Of a DNA stretch of 64,000 nucleotides, positions 33,278 to 42,478 are shown one piece after another. How positions within the stretch are numbered: position 1 is the stretch's first letter; each line of letters begins with the position of its first letter. Source of the DNA: Streptomyces sp. NBC_00377 (GTDB taxonomy: Bacteria; Actinomycetota; Actinomycetes; Streptomycetales; Streptomycetaceae); contig NZ_CP107958.1 in NCBI RefSeq assembly GCF_036075115.1, positions 7,688,001 to 7,752,000 on the forward strand. The letters run 5' to 3'. The notes beneath the pieces are model-generated. The model was given only the letters and a program-made list of their open reading frames with translations, searched no databases and was not told the DNA's origin. Made by a program: the position numbers and the translations under genes.

Positions 33278-33785
33278 GAGGTTACGGAGTCCAAGTGCCG
33301 ATCGGAGAGGGGCGCCGGCGACGGCAGGCCCGTCGCGCGCGATGATCAGGTGATCAGGTGTGTGCCGAGGGAAGCGTAGCGGGCTCCGGTGACAGGCCCG
33401 CCACAGGGGTTTCGCAGGCACCCGCGCCGACTCTCGCGGCCCCTCCCGGGCCGGGGCCTCCGGTGCACCGTCCCCTGCGCCTCCCGCCGGGCGGCGCAGG
33501 GCACGCACCGGCAGGCGTGCCGCGGTCCTCCCGGGCGGCGCGGTCATGGCGTGCCGGGCAGCGCCGCGGGCGTCGCGTCGAGGGTTCGTGGTCTCCGTGC
33601 GGTGTCGCGCCCGCGGTGGGCGCACGGATCATCCCGGGTGCCCCGTGGTTGACCGGCCGCCCGACCGGCGCATACGTTGCTGCCGAAGGGAAAGCGCTTG
33701 CTGTGCGCAGGTACCGCACGCCTCCCCTCGGTTGCTGGCCCGCCCGGTCGTTCGGCCGTACGTCGGAGGAGTGCTGATCACGCCC
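33278..33785. other. 508-base intergenic stretch between divergent genes
   Basis: No gene is supported on either strand. The half nearest the sugar operon contains the LacI-like operator at 33688-33703; the rest is high-GC sequence without repeats that I can see. Confidence 0.45.
33688..33703. promoter_or_regulatory. LacI-family operator candidate
   Basis: GGGAAAGCGCTTGCTG contains the AAGCGCTT core of LacI/CRE-type operators (typical GAAAGCGCTTTC). It lies about 85 bases before a Gfo/Idh-PmoA-cupin operon, where sugar-responsive LacI repressors commonly bind. The regulator gene is not in this window. Confidence 0.55.
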
Positions 33786-34958
33786 ATGCCCCCATCCACT
33801 CCGCTGCCCGATGCGCTCGCCGGCCGGCGTGTCCGGGCCGCCGTCGTCGGCATCGGCGCCATCGGACGCGGCTCCCATCTGCCCGCCCTCCAGCAGCTCG
33901 CCGCCGAGGGCGAGACGGAGGTCGTCGCGGCCGTTGACATCGATGCCACCGCCGTCGAGGCCTTCTGCGCGGAGAACGGGGTCGCGCACGCGTACACCGA
34001 TCTGGAGCGGATGCTCGCCGAGCAGCGCCCCGACCTCGTGACCATCTGCACCCCGCCGACCCTGCACCGGGAGCAGAGCGTGGCCGCGCTGCGGGCCGGT
34101 GCCTGGGTGTGGTGCGAGAAGCCGCCGGTGCCGACCCTCGCGGACTACGACGCCGTGGCGGCGGAGGAGGGCGAGGCGGCCGGGCCGTACTCCTCGATCG
34201 TCTTCCAGCACCGCTTCGGATCCGGGACGCGGCACGTGCGGCGGCTGCTCGCCGAGCAGGCCCTCGGGCGGCCGCTCGTCGCCCACTGCCAGACCACCTG
34301 GTACCGCGACACCGCCTACTACGCCGTGCCCTGGCGCGGTCGCTGGCAGACGGAGGGCGGCGGTCCGGCCATGGGACACGGCATCCACCAGATGGACCTG
34401 CTGCTCGACCTCCTCGGCCCGTGGAGCGAGGTGCGCGCGATGGCCGGACGGCTCGTGCACGACGTGGAGACCGAGGACGTGTCCACCGCCCTGCTCCGCT
34501 TCGAGAGCGGGGCCATGGCGACGGTCGTCAACAGTGTGCTGAGCCCCGACGAGGTCAGCCGCATCCGTATCGACTGCGAGCGTGCCACCGTCGAACTCAC
34601 CCACCTCTACGGCCACTCCAACGCCGACTGGCGCATCACCCCCGCCCCGGACGTCCCGAGCGACCGGGCGGCCCTCTGGCAGGACTTCGGTACGGACGTC
34701 CCGAGCTCGCACCTCGCGCAGCTGCGCGAGCTGGTCGCGAGCATGCGCGCCGGCCGGCGGCCGCGCAGCAGCGGCGCGGACGGGCGCACCAGCCTGGAGC
34801 TGATCGGCGCGCTGTACAAGTCGGCGTTCACCGACACCACGGTGAAGCGGGGCGAGATCGGGCCGGGCGACCCGTACTACACGGCCATGCACGGTGGCGC
34901 CCCCGGCTGGGCCCCCGTCGCCGAGACGGCCACGGCGAGGGCAGAGGTGCCCGCGTGA
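33786..34958 (+). CDS. Gfo/Idh/MocA-family dehydrogenase, first gene of a sugar-type operon
   Basis: About 390 aa. 'AAVVGIGAIGRGSHLPAL' is the Rossmann loop, 'VWCEKPPVPTLADYDAV' the EKP motif, and 'GHGIHQMDLLLDLLGPW' the catalytic His region. The C-terminal domain is the usual Gfo/Idh beta sheet. The following PmoA gene overlaps its stop (GTGA), so the operon is coupled. Probable NAD(P)-linked sugar or sugar-acid dehydrogenase. ATG 33786 was used; GTG 33771 directly after GGAGGA is another option. Confidence 0.85.
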   Translation: MPPSTPLPDALAGRRVRAAVVGIGAIGRGSHLPALQQLAAEGETEVVAAVDIDATAVEAFCAENGVAHAYTDLERMLAEQRPDLVTICTPPTLHREQSVAALRAGAWVWCEKPPVPTLADYDAVAAEEGEAAGPYSSIVFQHRFGSGTRHVRRLLAEQALGRPLVAHCQTTWYRDTAYYAVPWRGRWQTEGGGPAMGHGIHQMDLLLDLLGPWSEVRAMAGRLVHDVETEDVSTALLRFESGAMATVVNSVLSPDEVSRIRIDCERATVELTHLYGHSNADWRITPAPDVPSDRAALWQDFGTDVPSSHLAQLRELVASMRAGRRPRSSGADGRTSLELIGALYKSAFTDTTVKRGEIGPGDPYYTAMHGGAPGWAPVAETATARAEVPA

Positions 34959-35884
34959 GCGGCGACCTGCGTCTCGTCCACGCACACGGTGACCGTGTCA
35001 CGGTGACCGACCCGGTCACCGGCGTCGAGCTGCTCGCCTACGTCTACCGGCCGGAGGCCGCCTGGGAGGCGCCGAGGCCCTACATCCACCCGCTGCGGAC
35101 CCTCGCCGGTGACGTCGTCACCGACTACCGGCCCAACGACCACCGCTGGCACAAGGGGCTGTCGCTCACCGCCTCGCACCTCTCGGGCGCCAATCTCTGG
35201 GGCGGCAACTCCTACGTGCACGGCGAGGGGTATCTCGAACTCCCCGAGCGCGTGGGGTCGATGGCCCACGTCGGCTTCGACGAGGTGTCCGCCGACGACG
35301 GCCGGGCCGTCATCGCCGAGCGGCTGACCTGGCATCCGTACAGCGGTGAACTCTGGGCCGAGGAGGCCCGCCGGGTCGAGGTGCACGACGTCGACCATGA
35401 CTCCGGTTCCTGGGCGCTCACCTGGACCAGCGCCGTCACCAACCGGCGCGAGGAGCCGCTGCGCTTCGGCAGCCCGACCACGGCAGGGCGGGAACTGGCC
35501 GGCTACACGGGTCTGTTCTGGCGCGGCCCGCGCGCCTTCCGGGACGGCCGGATCATCGGACCCGAGGGCGAGGGCCCCGACCTGATGGCCTCGCAGAGCC
35601 CCTGGCTCGCCCTTTCCGGTGAACACGACGGCGCCGACGGTCACGCCACCGTCGTCTTCGCGCACGCCCCCGAGAACGATCACTCGGGCGCCCGGGGGAC
35701 CCACCCCGCCCACTGGTTCGTCCGCAACGAGCCCTTCGCGGGCATCGCCCCGTCCTGGGCGTACTTCGACGAACTCGAGCTCGCTCCCGGGGACACGCTC
35801 ACCCGCCGCTACCGCGTCGTGGTGGCCGACGGCGCCTGGGAGCGGGAGGGGATCGCCGAGTATCTGGAGGCGCATCCGTGGTGA
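34955..35884 (+). CDS. PmoA-family protein (DUF6807)
   Basis: 309 aa. 'RPYIHPLRTLAGDVVTDYRP', 'NDHRWHKGLSLTASHL', 'GRELAGYTGLFWRGPR' and 'HPAHWFVRNEPFAGIAPSW' match the PmoA (DUF6807) group, beta-sandwich proteins found with Gfo/Idh dehydrogenases and sugar isomerases. The function is not established; a carbohydrate-binding or mutarotase-like role is inferred. It overlaps the dehydrogenase by four bases and the cupin gene by seven. Confidence 0.82.
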   Translation: MSGDLRLVHAHGDRVTVTDPVTGVELLAYVYRPEAAWEAPRPYIHPLRTLAGDVVTDYRPNDHRWHKGLSLTASHLSGANLWGGNSYVHGEGYLELPERVGSMAHVGFDEVSADDGRAVIAERLTWHPYSGELWAEEARRVEVHDVDHDSGSWALTWTSAVTNRREEPLRFGSPTTAGRELAGYTGLFWRGPRAFRDGRIIGPEGEGPDLMASQSPWLALSGEHDGADGHATVVFAHAPENDHSGARGTHPAHWFVRNEPFAGIAPSWAYFDELELAPGDTLTRRYRVVVADGAWEREGIAEYLEAHPW

Positions 35885-36594
35885 ACGGGTACGGGGGACT
35901 GCCCGGCGGTACCGCCGTCTCGCGGCTGCGTGTCTACGACTGGCCCGCGGCGGACGGCCTGCGCGGCGGAACCCCCCACATGCACCTGACGTGTTCGGAG
36001 GGGTACGTGGTCACGGGCGGGCGGGGCGCGGTGCACACCCTGACGGCATCCGGTCACGAGGTCACGCCCCTGGAGCCCGGTACGGTCGCCTGGTTCACGC
36101 CCGGCACCATCCACCGGCTGGTCGACGAGGGCGACCTGAGCATCACCGTCCTGATGCAGAACAGCGGGTTGCCGGAGGCCGGTGACGCGGTCCTCACCCT
36201 GCCGCCGGAGTACCTCGCCGACCCAGGGACGTACGCCGCCGCGACCGTGATCCCGGCGGGCGCCCCGCGGGAGGAGCAGGCCCGGATCGCCCGCGCCCGG
36301 CGCGACCTTGCGCTGGAGGGCTACCGGGCGCTGCGCGAGGCGGCGGACGACCCGGCGGCCCTCGCCGCCTTCCACAGGTCCGCCGCCGCGCTGGTGCGGC
36401 CCCGGCTCGCGGAGTGGCGTGAGCGCTGGCTCCGTGGTGCGCGGGCGGCCGCGCAGGCCACGGAGGATCAGCTCGACCGGCTCTCGGACGGCGATGTCTC
36501 CTACCTGGCCGAGGCGGCCGTTCGGGCCGAACAGCCCTCCGTCGAGGGGAAGTTCGGGATGTGCGGGTGGCTGGACGTGTACGCGCTGCCGTAG
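35878..36594 (+). CDS. cupin-domain protein, third gene of the sugar-type operon
   Basis: 238 aa. A single cupin barrel occupies residues about 20-110: 'GTPHMHLTCSEGYVVTGGRG' (metal-binding His, His, Glu) and 'PGTVAWFTPGTIHRLVDEGD' (second His). The C-terminal 120 residues are helical. Small cupins of this kind act as sugar isomerases, dioxygenases or sensors; the substrate is likely that of the preceding dehydrogenase. The GTG start overlaps the PmoA stop. Confidence 0.82.
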   Translation: MVNGYGGLPGGTAVSRLRVYDWPAADGLRGGTPHMHLTCSEGYVVTGGRGAVHTLTASGHEVTPLEPGTVAWFTPGTIHRLVDEGDLSITVLMQNSGLPEAGDAVLTLPPEYLADPGTYAAATVIPAGAPREEQARIARARRDLALEGYRALREAADDPAALAAFHRSAAALVRPRLAEWRERWLRGARAAAQATEDQLDRLSDGDVSYLAEAAVRAEQPSVEGKFGMCGWLDVYALP

Positions 36595-36715
36595 CGCCGG
36601 GTCGTCACCGCGCGGTGGACCGGCTGATGCGGTCGTCGGCTGCCGCGCTCGCGTGGTTGCGGTGATACCGCTGCGGCTTCGCCACCGCAATGGCCCCCGG
36701 GGGCTCGGACACGGG

Positions 36716-38203
36716 TCAAGGGGTGCCGGACGGAGTGGGGGAGGCGGCGCGGGCGCAGGCGAGGGGCACGGACGTGCAGACTCTTTCCGGTACCGCGTCG
36801 GGTGCGAAGACACCGATCACCACGAGGACCGTCATGACGAACGCGATGACGGAGGCGAGGACGAGGGTCACCTTCTGCCGGCGGGCGGTCCGCTCGGCGG
36901 CCTTCTTGTCGGCGATCATCCGACGGGCCTGCTCGGCGGCCTGCCGACGCAGGTGTGCGGACCTCGGACGACCGGATGCCCTGCCGGCGGTGCCGGACGG
37001 CGAGGGCGGGGCGGCGGGCCGGCGCTCGGGCCGGGGGGCGCTGGTGCGGGGAGGCGGAGGACCGCCGGTGCCGTTCGTGGTGGTGACCCGTTTCTCGTCC
37101 CGCGCCCCGCCCGCCGCTTCCGTCCCGGGGGCCCGAGGCGGCGGGGACGACGGAGGCGGCCCGGACGGCGACGGTGCTGCGGGCGGCGAGGGCGCTGCGG
37201 GCGGCGGTGTGGGTGTGGGTGTGGCCACGGGCACGGTCCGGACGGCCGGGGCGCGGACGGCCGGCTGCGCGGCGGGCCGCAGCCGCTCCAGCGGCGGGAT
37301 GTCGTCCGGGTCGGAGTCGAGGTCCTTGAGCAGTCGGGCGGCGATGTCCCGGACCCGGCCGTCGGAACACTGCGACAGGACGTCGAACGCCTCGGAGGTG
37401 GCGGGCTCGGCGAAGTCGCCCATGCCCAGCAGCAGCCGCTCGTCCTCCTGTTCCCGCAGGTCGGTCCACAGATCCGGGTCGTGGGCCAGCGCGAGAAGGC
37501 TGAGCTGGATGACACGGGCGGGGAACCGGTCCATCCGCGGCCCGAACAGGGTCGCCGCCCGCGGGTGCTGGTAGTGGCGGTGGCCCCCCTCGGGCCTGGT
37601 GGCGGCTGCCAGGTCGGGCACGTACATGGCGTCGTAGTCCACGAGCCGCACCCGCCGACCGGCGGAGACCAGGACGTTGCCGTGCTGGAGGTCGCCGTGG
37701 GCGATGCCGAGTTCCTCCAGGCGCAACACCACATCGGTGAAATCGCCGGCCAGCTTGCGCAGGTAGGTGCCATTGCGCACGTTGCGGTCGATCCAGTCGA
37801 TCAGCCCGGGGGCGCGGATCCACGTCATCTTGGTGACCGGCCAGCGGTGCTCGCCGACCTGGATCCCCTCCGGCAGGAACTGGAGCGGTACATACCAGCG
37901 ATCGGTGTCGGGATCCACGCCGGCGAGCCTCGCGCAGATGCTGCGGTAGCGCTCCGGCCGGATGTCCGAGGCCCGGGTGAAGCACTTGACGCCCCACTCG
38001 TGCTGTCCGTCCTCGGCGACCAGGTGGTAGACACCGCCGAAGTTGCCGCTGCTCGCGATCGGCCCCAGCAGGGTGTCACCCGTCACCCGCGCCGTCCGGA
38101 GGTCGGCGTCGTCGGAAAAGCACAACCGTGGGTGCTGGAGGGCGGTGCTGTAGTCGCCGAGCGTGGGAAAGCGGTCGAAGCAGGAGGGATCAGGGGTGGT
38201 CAT
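36716..38203 (-). CDS. atypical protein kinase with C-terminal membrane anchor
   Basis: About 495 aa. Residues 1-290 form a kinase-like domain: Lys in 'EWGVKCFTRASD', 'GIAHGDLQHGNVLVSAGR' (HGD instead of HRD), 'VRLVDYDAMYVPDL' (DYD instead of DFG). A Pro/Ser/Thr-rich linker of about 130 residues precedes one membrane helix ('VTLVLASVIAFVMTVLVVIG') and a short external tail. Kinases of this HGDLQxGN type occur next to vWA and PP2C genes in TerY-P triads. Here it is the last gene of the operon, and its start overlaps the PP2C stop by 14 bases. Substrates are unknown. Confidence 0.85.
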   Translation of the reverse strand: MTTPDPSCFDRFPTLGDYSTALQHPRLCFSDDADLRTARVTGDTLLGPIASSGNFGGVYHLVAEDGQHEWGVKCFTRASDIRPERYRSICARLAGVDPDTDRWYVPLQFLPEGIQVGEHRWPVTKMTWIRAPGLIDWIDRNVRNGTYLRKLAGDFTDVVLRLEELGIAHGDLQHGNVLVSAGRRVRLVDYDAMYVPDLAAATRPEGGHRHYQHPRAATLFGPRMDRFPARVIQLSLLALAHDPDLWTDLREQEDERLLLGMGDFAEPATSEAFDVLSQCSDGRVRDIAARLLKDLDSDPDDIPPLERLRPAAQPAVRAPAVRTVPVATPTPTPPPAAPSPPAAPSPSGPPPSSPPPRAPGTEAAGGARDEKRVTTTNGTGGPPPPRTSAPRPERRPAAPPSPSGTAGRASGRPRSAHLRRQAAEQARRMIADKKAAERTARRQKVTLVLASVIAFVMTVLVVIGVFAPDAVPERVCTSVPLACARAASPTPSGTP

Positions 38204-39071
38204 CGTCTGCCTTCTCCCTGGTGTCGCGGAGGTCTCTGGTGTCGGGGTCCCCGGGTTCACCCCCGAGGACGGCGGCCACGAGGGTCACGTCGTCGTTGCG
38301 CAGCACACCGTCCGCACGCAACTGTGCGATCAGCTGCGGGAACTGCGTGCCGGCGCCCCGGGCCGTCCTCGTCAGCGTGTCCCAGGGGGGCGTGCCCGCC
38401 TCGTGGGCGAACAGCGCCCAGGCCGCCAGCGCGTCACTCGCCAGGAGCAGGACGTCACCCGGCAACGCAAGGCCCTGCGCCCGGGTGACCCGCTCGGCGC
38501 CACCCGGGCCGAGGGCCTCCAGACTGTGGACCAGGGCCGGAGTCCTGCCGAACGCCTCACCGGTGGTCAGCGGGAACGCCGTGACCAGGAGGCCGTCGCG
38601 CACCTGGAACAGCTCGCAGTCCCCGACGGCCGCCGCCTGCCAGGTCCAGGAGTCCGGCGGTCCGCCGTCCCCGGGCACCGACGCCAGGGCGACCGCCAGC
38701 ACGGTCGCGGCCGCGCCGTCCGTCAGCAGGCGCGGCTCCCAGTAGTGCAGCGGACGGCCCAGCCCCCGGACGTAGGAGCGCAGCCAGGCGGGCCATCGGT
38801 CGGCGAGCGAGGTCACCACGGCGCGGAACGCGTGCGGGTCCGACAGCGTGCGCAACGGACACTCGCAGAGCTCCTGGGCGAGCATCCGTGCCCATTCCCC
38901 CGACAGCGCGGACTCGGTGGCGCCGTCGGCGACCGCGAGACGTTCGGTGCGTGCGCCGACGCCGGCCGGCTCCGAGCGGGCGCCCTGTGCGGTGGTGTGG
39001 GCGGCGTCCTCGTACTCGTCCGGCGCGTTGCCCGCCTTGTGCAGACGCCGGACGGTGACGTGCCAGGTCAC
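38190..39071 (-). CDS. PP2C-family protein phosphatase
   Basis: 293 aa. All metal-binding motifs are visible: 'VADGATESALSGEWAR' (ADG), 'AAVGDCELFQVRDG' (GD), 'LLLASDALAAWAL' (SD) and 'RNDDVTLVAAVL' (DD). A soluble Ser/Thr phosphatase predicted to reverse the kinases encoded in the same operon. GTG 39071 overlaps the vWA stop by four bases, so translation is coupled. It lacks the Rsb-type sensor domains usual in streptomycete PP2Cs, which fits a dedicated kinase/phosphatase module. Confidence 0.88.
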   Translation of the reverse strand: MTWHVTVRRLHKAGNAPDEYEDAAHTTAQGARSEPAGVGARTERLAVADGATESALSGEWARMLAQELCECPLRTLSDPHAFRAVVTSLADRWPAWLRSYVRGLGRPLHYWEPRLLTDGAAATVLAVALASVPGDGGPPDSWTWQAAAVGDCELFQVRDGLLVTAFPLTTGEAFGRTPALVHSLEALGPGGAERVTRAQGLALPGDVLLLASDALAAWALFAHEAGTPPWDTLTRTARGAGTQFPQLIAQLRADGVLRNDDVTLVAAVLGGEPGDPDTRDLRDTREKADDDHP

Positions 39072-39919
39072 CGCGCCGTTTCGGGCGCCGGCGCGACATG
39101 GCGGGTGCCGATGTCCAACAGTTTGACGACGTCGACGGCGTTGCCGTTGAACACCAGACCCCGGCTGCCGTACCGCACCGGGACGTGCAGTGCTCCCGCG
39201 GTCTCCCGCATGCTGTCCGGCAGTTCGCTGGACATCGAGAACAGCAGCCTGCCCTCGGGCGGCAAGTCGTCGGGGGTCTGCGGATACAGCATGGGATCGA
39301 GCGGCAGCGAGGTCACGTGCGCGTTGAAGAGGAGTACCTGCCCGTCCCTGGTCGCGAGCGAACGCACCCGCTCGGCCGGTTCCACCGGCGACTCCCCGGT
39401 GGCCAGACCGTCCGTCAGATTGACGACGATGGGCGGGAAGCTGCGGGGATGCTGGTCCACCCACTCCGTCAGCAGGTCGTGGGCGTAGTCCAGTGCGGCC
39501 GTCATGTCGGTCCGGCCGCCGGCGGCCGTCTCCACCCACACCGGGAACCTCACCGGCACGTCGATCACGCCCCCGGCCCCGTCGGGACGGGTCTGCGTCC
39601 GTTCCTCGATCCGGGCCGGGTTGTCGCGCAACTCGCTGATGGTCACGATGTCCTTGTCCGCGAGCGGGCCGCAGAACAGTGAGCGCACGGTGTCGTCGTA
39701 GCCGATGATCGAGATGTCGTAGTAGTTCTTGACCTTCGACTGGGTGCTCGGGCTGGCCCGCTGCACGAGTTCGAAGATCAGCCGGTTCAGGGCGTCGGCG
39801 ACCTCCTCGGACTTGGGGCGGGTGCCCCCGAAGAAGGGCGCGTCCATGGAACCCGACTGGTCTATGAGCAGGACCACGTACGTCGGGTGAGCGCTGTTGA
39901 TCTCCGCCTCGTACGGCAT
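39068..39919 (-). CDS. von Willebrand factor A-domain protein (TerY-like)
   Basis: About 283 aa. The MIDAS metal site is complete: 'LLIDQSGSMDAPFFGG' (DxSxS), Thr in 'GGRTDMTAALDY', Asp in 'VVNLTDGLATG'. It has no signal peptide, so it is cytosolic, as in TerY. In the TerY-P triad the vWA protein is thought to be the phosphorylated scaffold that a kinase and PP2C act on. It is followed by the PP2C with a 4-base overlap and preceded, after 99 bases, by the pseudokinase gene. Confidence 0.88.
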   Translation of the reverse strand: MPYEAEINSAHPTYVVLLIDQSGSMDAPFFGGTRPKSEEVADALNRLIFELVQRASPSTQSKVKNYYDISIIGYDDTVRSLFCGPLADKDIVTISELRDNPARIEERTQTRPDGAGGVIDVPVRFPVWVETAAGGRTDMTAALDYAHDLLTEWVDQHPRSFPPIVVNLTDGLATGESPVEPAERVRSLATRDGQVLLFNAHVTSLPLDPMLYPQTPDDLPPEGRLLFSMSSELPDSMRETAGALHVPVRYGSRGLVFNGNAVDVVKLLDIGTRHVAPAPETAR

Positions 39920-40018
39920 GCTGTCTCTTTCCGCTCGGTGCATATGTGTGGTGGTAAGTGGGTCGGGTGTGCGGTCGGGTGGTACGGCGCCTGCCGCGCG
40001 CGGTCTTCTTTCGAGGCC

Positions 40019-42478
40019 TCAGTCGGCGCGGTTGAAGAGGACGGTGAGCGCCGCGTCTATCTCCGGGTCGATGCGCAGGGCGCCCTGCGGCCCGCCGGCC
40101 CCTGTGCGTGTGGCCACGGCGTAGAGGTGGCAGTCGGACGAGCCGGTGAACACCAGGCCGTCGGCCGCGAGGGGACCGCAGCGCCCGATCCGGCCCGTGG
40201 TGCGCCGGGACCACAGCGGGCGCCCGCTTCCCTCGGTCACGGCCCACAGACACCGGTCGCGGGTGGCCACGAAGACCATCCCGGGGCCGGGGGCCGGCGC
40301 GGTGGTCACGGCGGTGGGCAGTGCGACGACGGACCGCAGGTGTCCTGATACGGCGTCATGGACCGCGACCATGCCTTCGGAGCCCCGCGAGCCGCTCACG
40401 TACAGGGCGCCGTCGGCGGCGAGCGGTGGCCCGGTCACCGCCCCGCCGGTCGGGCAGGTCCACCGCACCTCTCCCGACGCGGCGTCGCAGGCGTACACCA
40501 GACCATCGGGGGTGCTGCCGAACAGCAGACCTCCGGCCAGGGCCAGGCCGCACCCGTTGAGGTCGCCGAGATCGGGCCGGGACCACAGGGCGCTGCCGTC
40601 GCAGGCCAGCCGGTGCAGCCCGGTCACGGTGGGAATCCACAGACATCTCTGCCCCGCAACGACATCCGAGGCCACTACGTCCGCGGGCACACCGGGTACG
40701 GCGACCGTGTTCCGGGACCCGTCGCGGAGGCTGACCGTCTGGAGGGTGCCGTCGACCCCGCCGAGCCAGACCCGGTCGTCCACCACGGCGGGCGCGGATC
40801 CCAGCGGGTCGTCGATGGACACCGACCACTGCACCCGGCCGTCGTCAGCTCCCACGCTGTACAGCCGGCCGTCCCGTGCCGCCAGCAGGATGCCGTCGCG
40901 GTACGGCACCGGGGCTGCCTGGCACGGGCCGTCGACCCGGAGCTCCCACAGGCCGGCGCCGCTGCCGCCTTCCACAGCGCGCAGTACGCCCTCGCCGCGG
41001 TCGGTACCCGCGACATAGAGCACCCCGCGCGCGTACGCGGACGGGGCGTCGGGCAGGAAGCCGAGGTCTGTCGTCCAGCCCCTCTCGGGCAGGGGCGGCC
41101 GGGATGGATCGGCGGCCGGGGTCACGGTCTGCTGCCGCTGCTCGACGGCGTGGTCGTCGGCGCGGGCGGCCGCGACCGCCGCCGGCAGCTCCGCGCCCGG
41201 CACCGGCTCGTCGGGCGCCGGGGTGACGTCGGGCCGGTCTTCGGGGCGGGGCGGTGCCTCGACGCCGTGGTCGACGACGGCCGACGCGTCCTCCGTCGGC
41301 ACCGGCACCGCTACGAGGGCGGTGGACGGGGTCTGGGCGGTCATGGGCAACTCGCCGTGACCCTGTCCGACGGGTTGCGGCTCGCAGACCTGCGGCTCGT
41401 CGGCCTGCGGTACGTCGGCCGGATGTGGCGGCAGTACGCCGGACGGGTGTGGTCGCCCGCTCGGCGTGGCGTCCGGCGCGGGCGGAGCTGTCAGGTCCGT
41501 TGCGGGCGGGTCACCCGGGTCCGTGGCGTCGGACGCTTTGCGTGCGGCGCCGAAAGTGGTGACGGTGCCGCCGGTGGGGAAGCGGGTGTCTCCGGCGGCC
41601 GTCGCCCTGACCAACCGGCTCGTCCACTGCGCGAGTGCCGCACCGGGCTTGAGACCGGTCCTGCGAAGCCCCTTCGAGGCCCGGTGCGCGACCTGCTGGG
41701 GCGACGGCCTGCGCCAGGGCTGATGGCGGGTGCACTCCTCGACGAGGCTGCGGAGAGCTTTGCCGCCGGGGCCGGGAGTTCCGCCGACGATGTTCTTCAG
41801 GACCATGCCGAGTGCGTACACGTCGGACGCGGTGCCGCCCCATTCGTCGCGGACGATGCTCTCGGGCGCCAGATAGAGGGTGCCGAACCGCGGATGACTC
41901 GGCGTGACCTCGCTGTGTCTGCGTTTCCGGGCGGTCCGGCTCAGCGGTCCGACCAGGGAGTGGTCGGCCAGCAGCGGCCCGCTTGCGGTGCAGAGGATCG
42001 TGGTGGGGTCGAGCGCGCCATGGCTGCGGCCGTCCTCCGCCAGTGCCCGCAGCACGGTCGCGACGGACTGGGCCAGCCACAGGACGACCGGCACGGGCAG
42101 CCGGCCGGTGTGCCGCTCCAGCGTGTCCAGCGTGGGTGCGGCCACGAGGTCCGTCACCACACAGAAGCCGCCGCCGAGGTCACCGGGCCGCAGGACACCG
42201 CGCACGGCGACGGCTCCGGGCACCCGGGCGTCGCGGGCGTGGGCGGCCGCCTGTTCCAGGCGGACCGGGCCCGTCGGATCGACCGTCCAGTGCGGGGTGA
42301 GCCGTGTGAGCGCCACGGGGCTCCCGTCGTCCGTGAGTCCTTTGAAGGTCTCGCCGAGCAGTCCTTGCCGCATCGGCGTTCCCAGCCTGTAGCGCGCCGT
42401 CGGGGCCGTGCGCGCCGGGTCGGTTCCCGATCCGGGCGGCTCTGCCTTCCTGGTCCGGCGCCCCGGTCCGAACCTCAT
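40019..42478 (-). CDS. pseudokinase with C-terminal PQQ-like beta-propeller
   Basis: 819 aa. Residues about 30-290 have the protein-kinase fold, but the key residues are lost: the HRD position reads 'HGALDPTTILC' and the DFG position 'LLADHSLVG', and the glycine loop is poor. 'YLAPESIVRDEWGGTASDVYALGMVL' keeps the activation-end helix. A Pro/Glu-rich linker (about 150 residues) leads to a propeller of PQQ-type blades ('GLWELRVDGPCQAAPVPYRD', 'EVRWTCPTGGAVTGPPLAAD'). Its ATG overlaps the upstream kinase stop (ATGA). Probably a scaffold or allosteric partner of that kinase. Confidence 0.83.
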   Translation of the reverse strand: MRFGPGRRTRKAEPPGSGTDPARTAPTARYRLGTPMRQGLLGETFKGLTDDGSPVALTRLTPHWTVDPTGPVRLEQAAAHARDARVPGAVAVRGVLRPGDLGGGFCVVTDLVAAPTLDTLERHTGRLPVPVVLWLAQSVATVLRALAEDGRSHGALDPTTILCTASGPLLADHSLVGPLSRTARKRRHSEVTPSHPRFGTLYLAPESIVRDEWGGTASDVYALGMVLKNIVGGTPGPGGKALRSLVEECTRHQPWRRPSPQQVAHRASKGLRRTGLKPGAALAQWTSRLVRATAAGDTRFPTGGTVTTFGAARKASDATDPGDPPATDLTAPPAPDATPSGRPHPSGVLPPHPADVPQADEPQVCEPQPVGQGHGELPMTAQTPSTALVAVPVPTEDASAVVDHGVEAPPRPEDRPDVTPAPDEPVPGAELPAAVAAARADDHAVEQRQQTVTPAADPSRPPLPERGWTTDLGFLPDAPSAYARGVLYVAGTDRGEGVLRAVEGGSGAGLWELRVDGPCQAAPVPYRDGILLAARDGRLYSVGADDGRVQWSVSIDDPLGSAPAVVDDRVWLGGVDGTLQTVSLRDGSRNTVAVPGVPADVVASDVVAGQRCLWIPTVTGLHRLACDGSALWSRPDLGDLNGCGLALAGGLLFGSTPDGLVYACDAASGEVRWTCPTGGAVTGPPLAADGALYVSGSRGSEGMVAVHDAVSGHLRSVVALPTAVTTAPAPGPGMVFVATRDRCLWAVTEGSGRPLWSRRTTGRIGRCGPLAADGLVFTGSSDCHLYAVATRTGAGGPQGALRIDPEIDAALTVLFNRAD

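Noticed and set aside
38163..39488. Plus-strand frame across the PP2C and vWA genes
   Set aside because: Low-complexity translation and antisense to genes with full motif sets.
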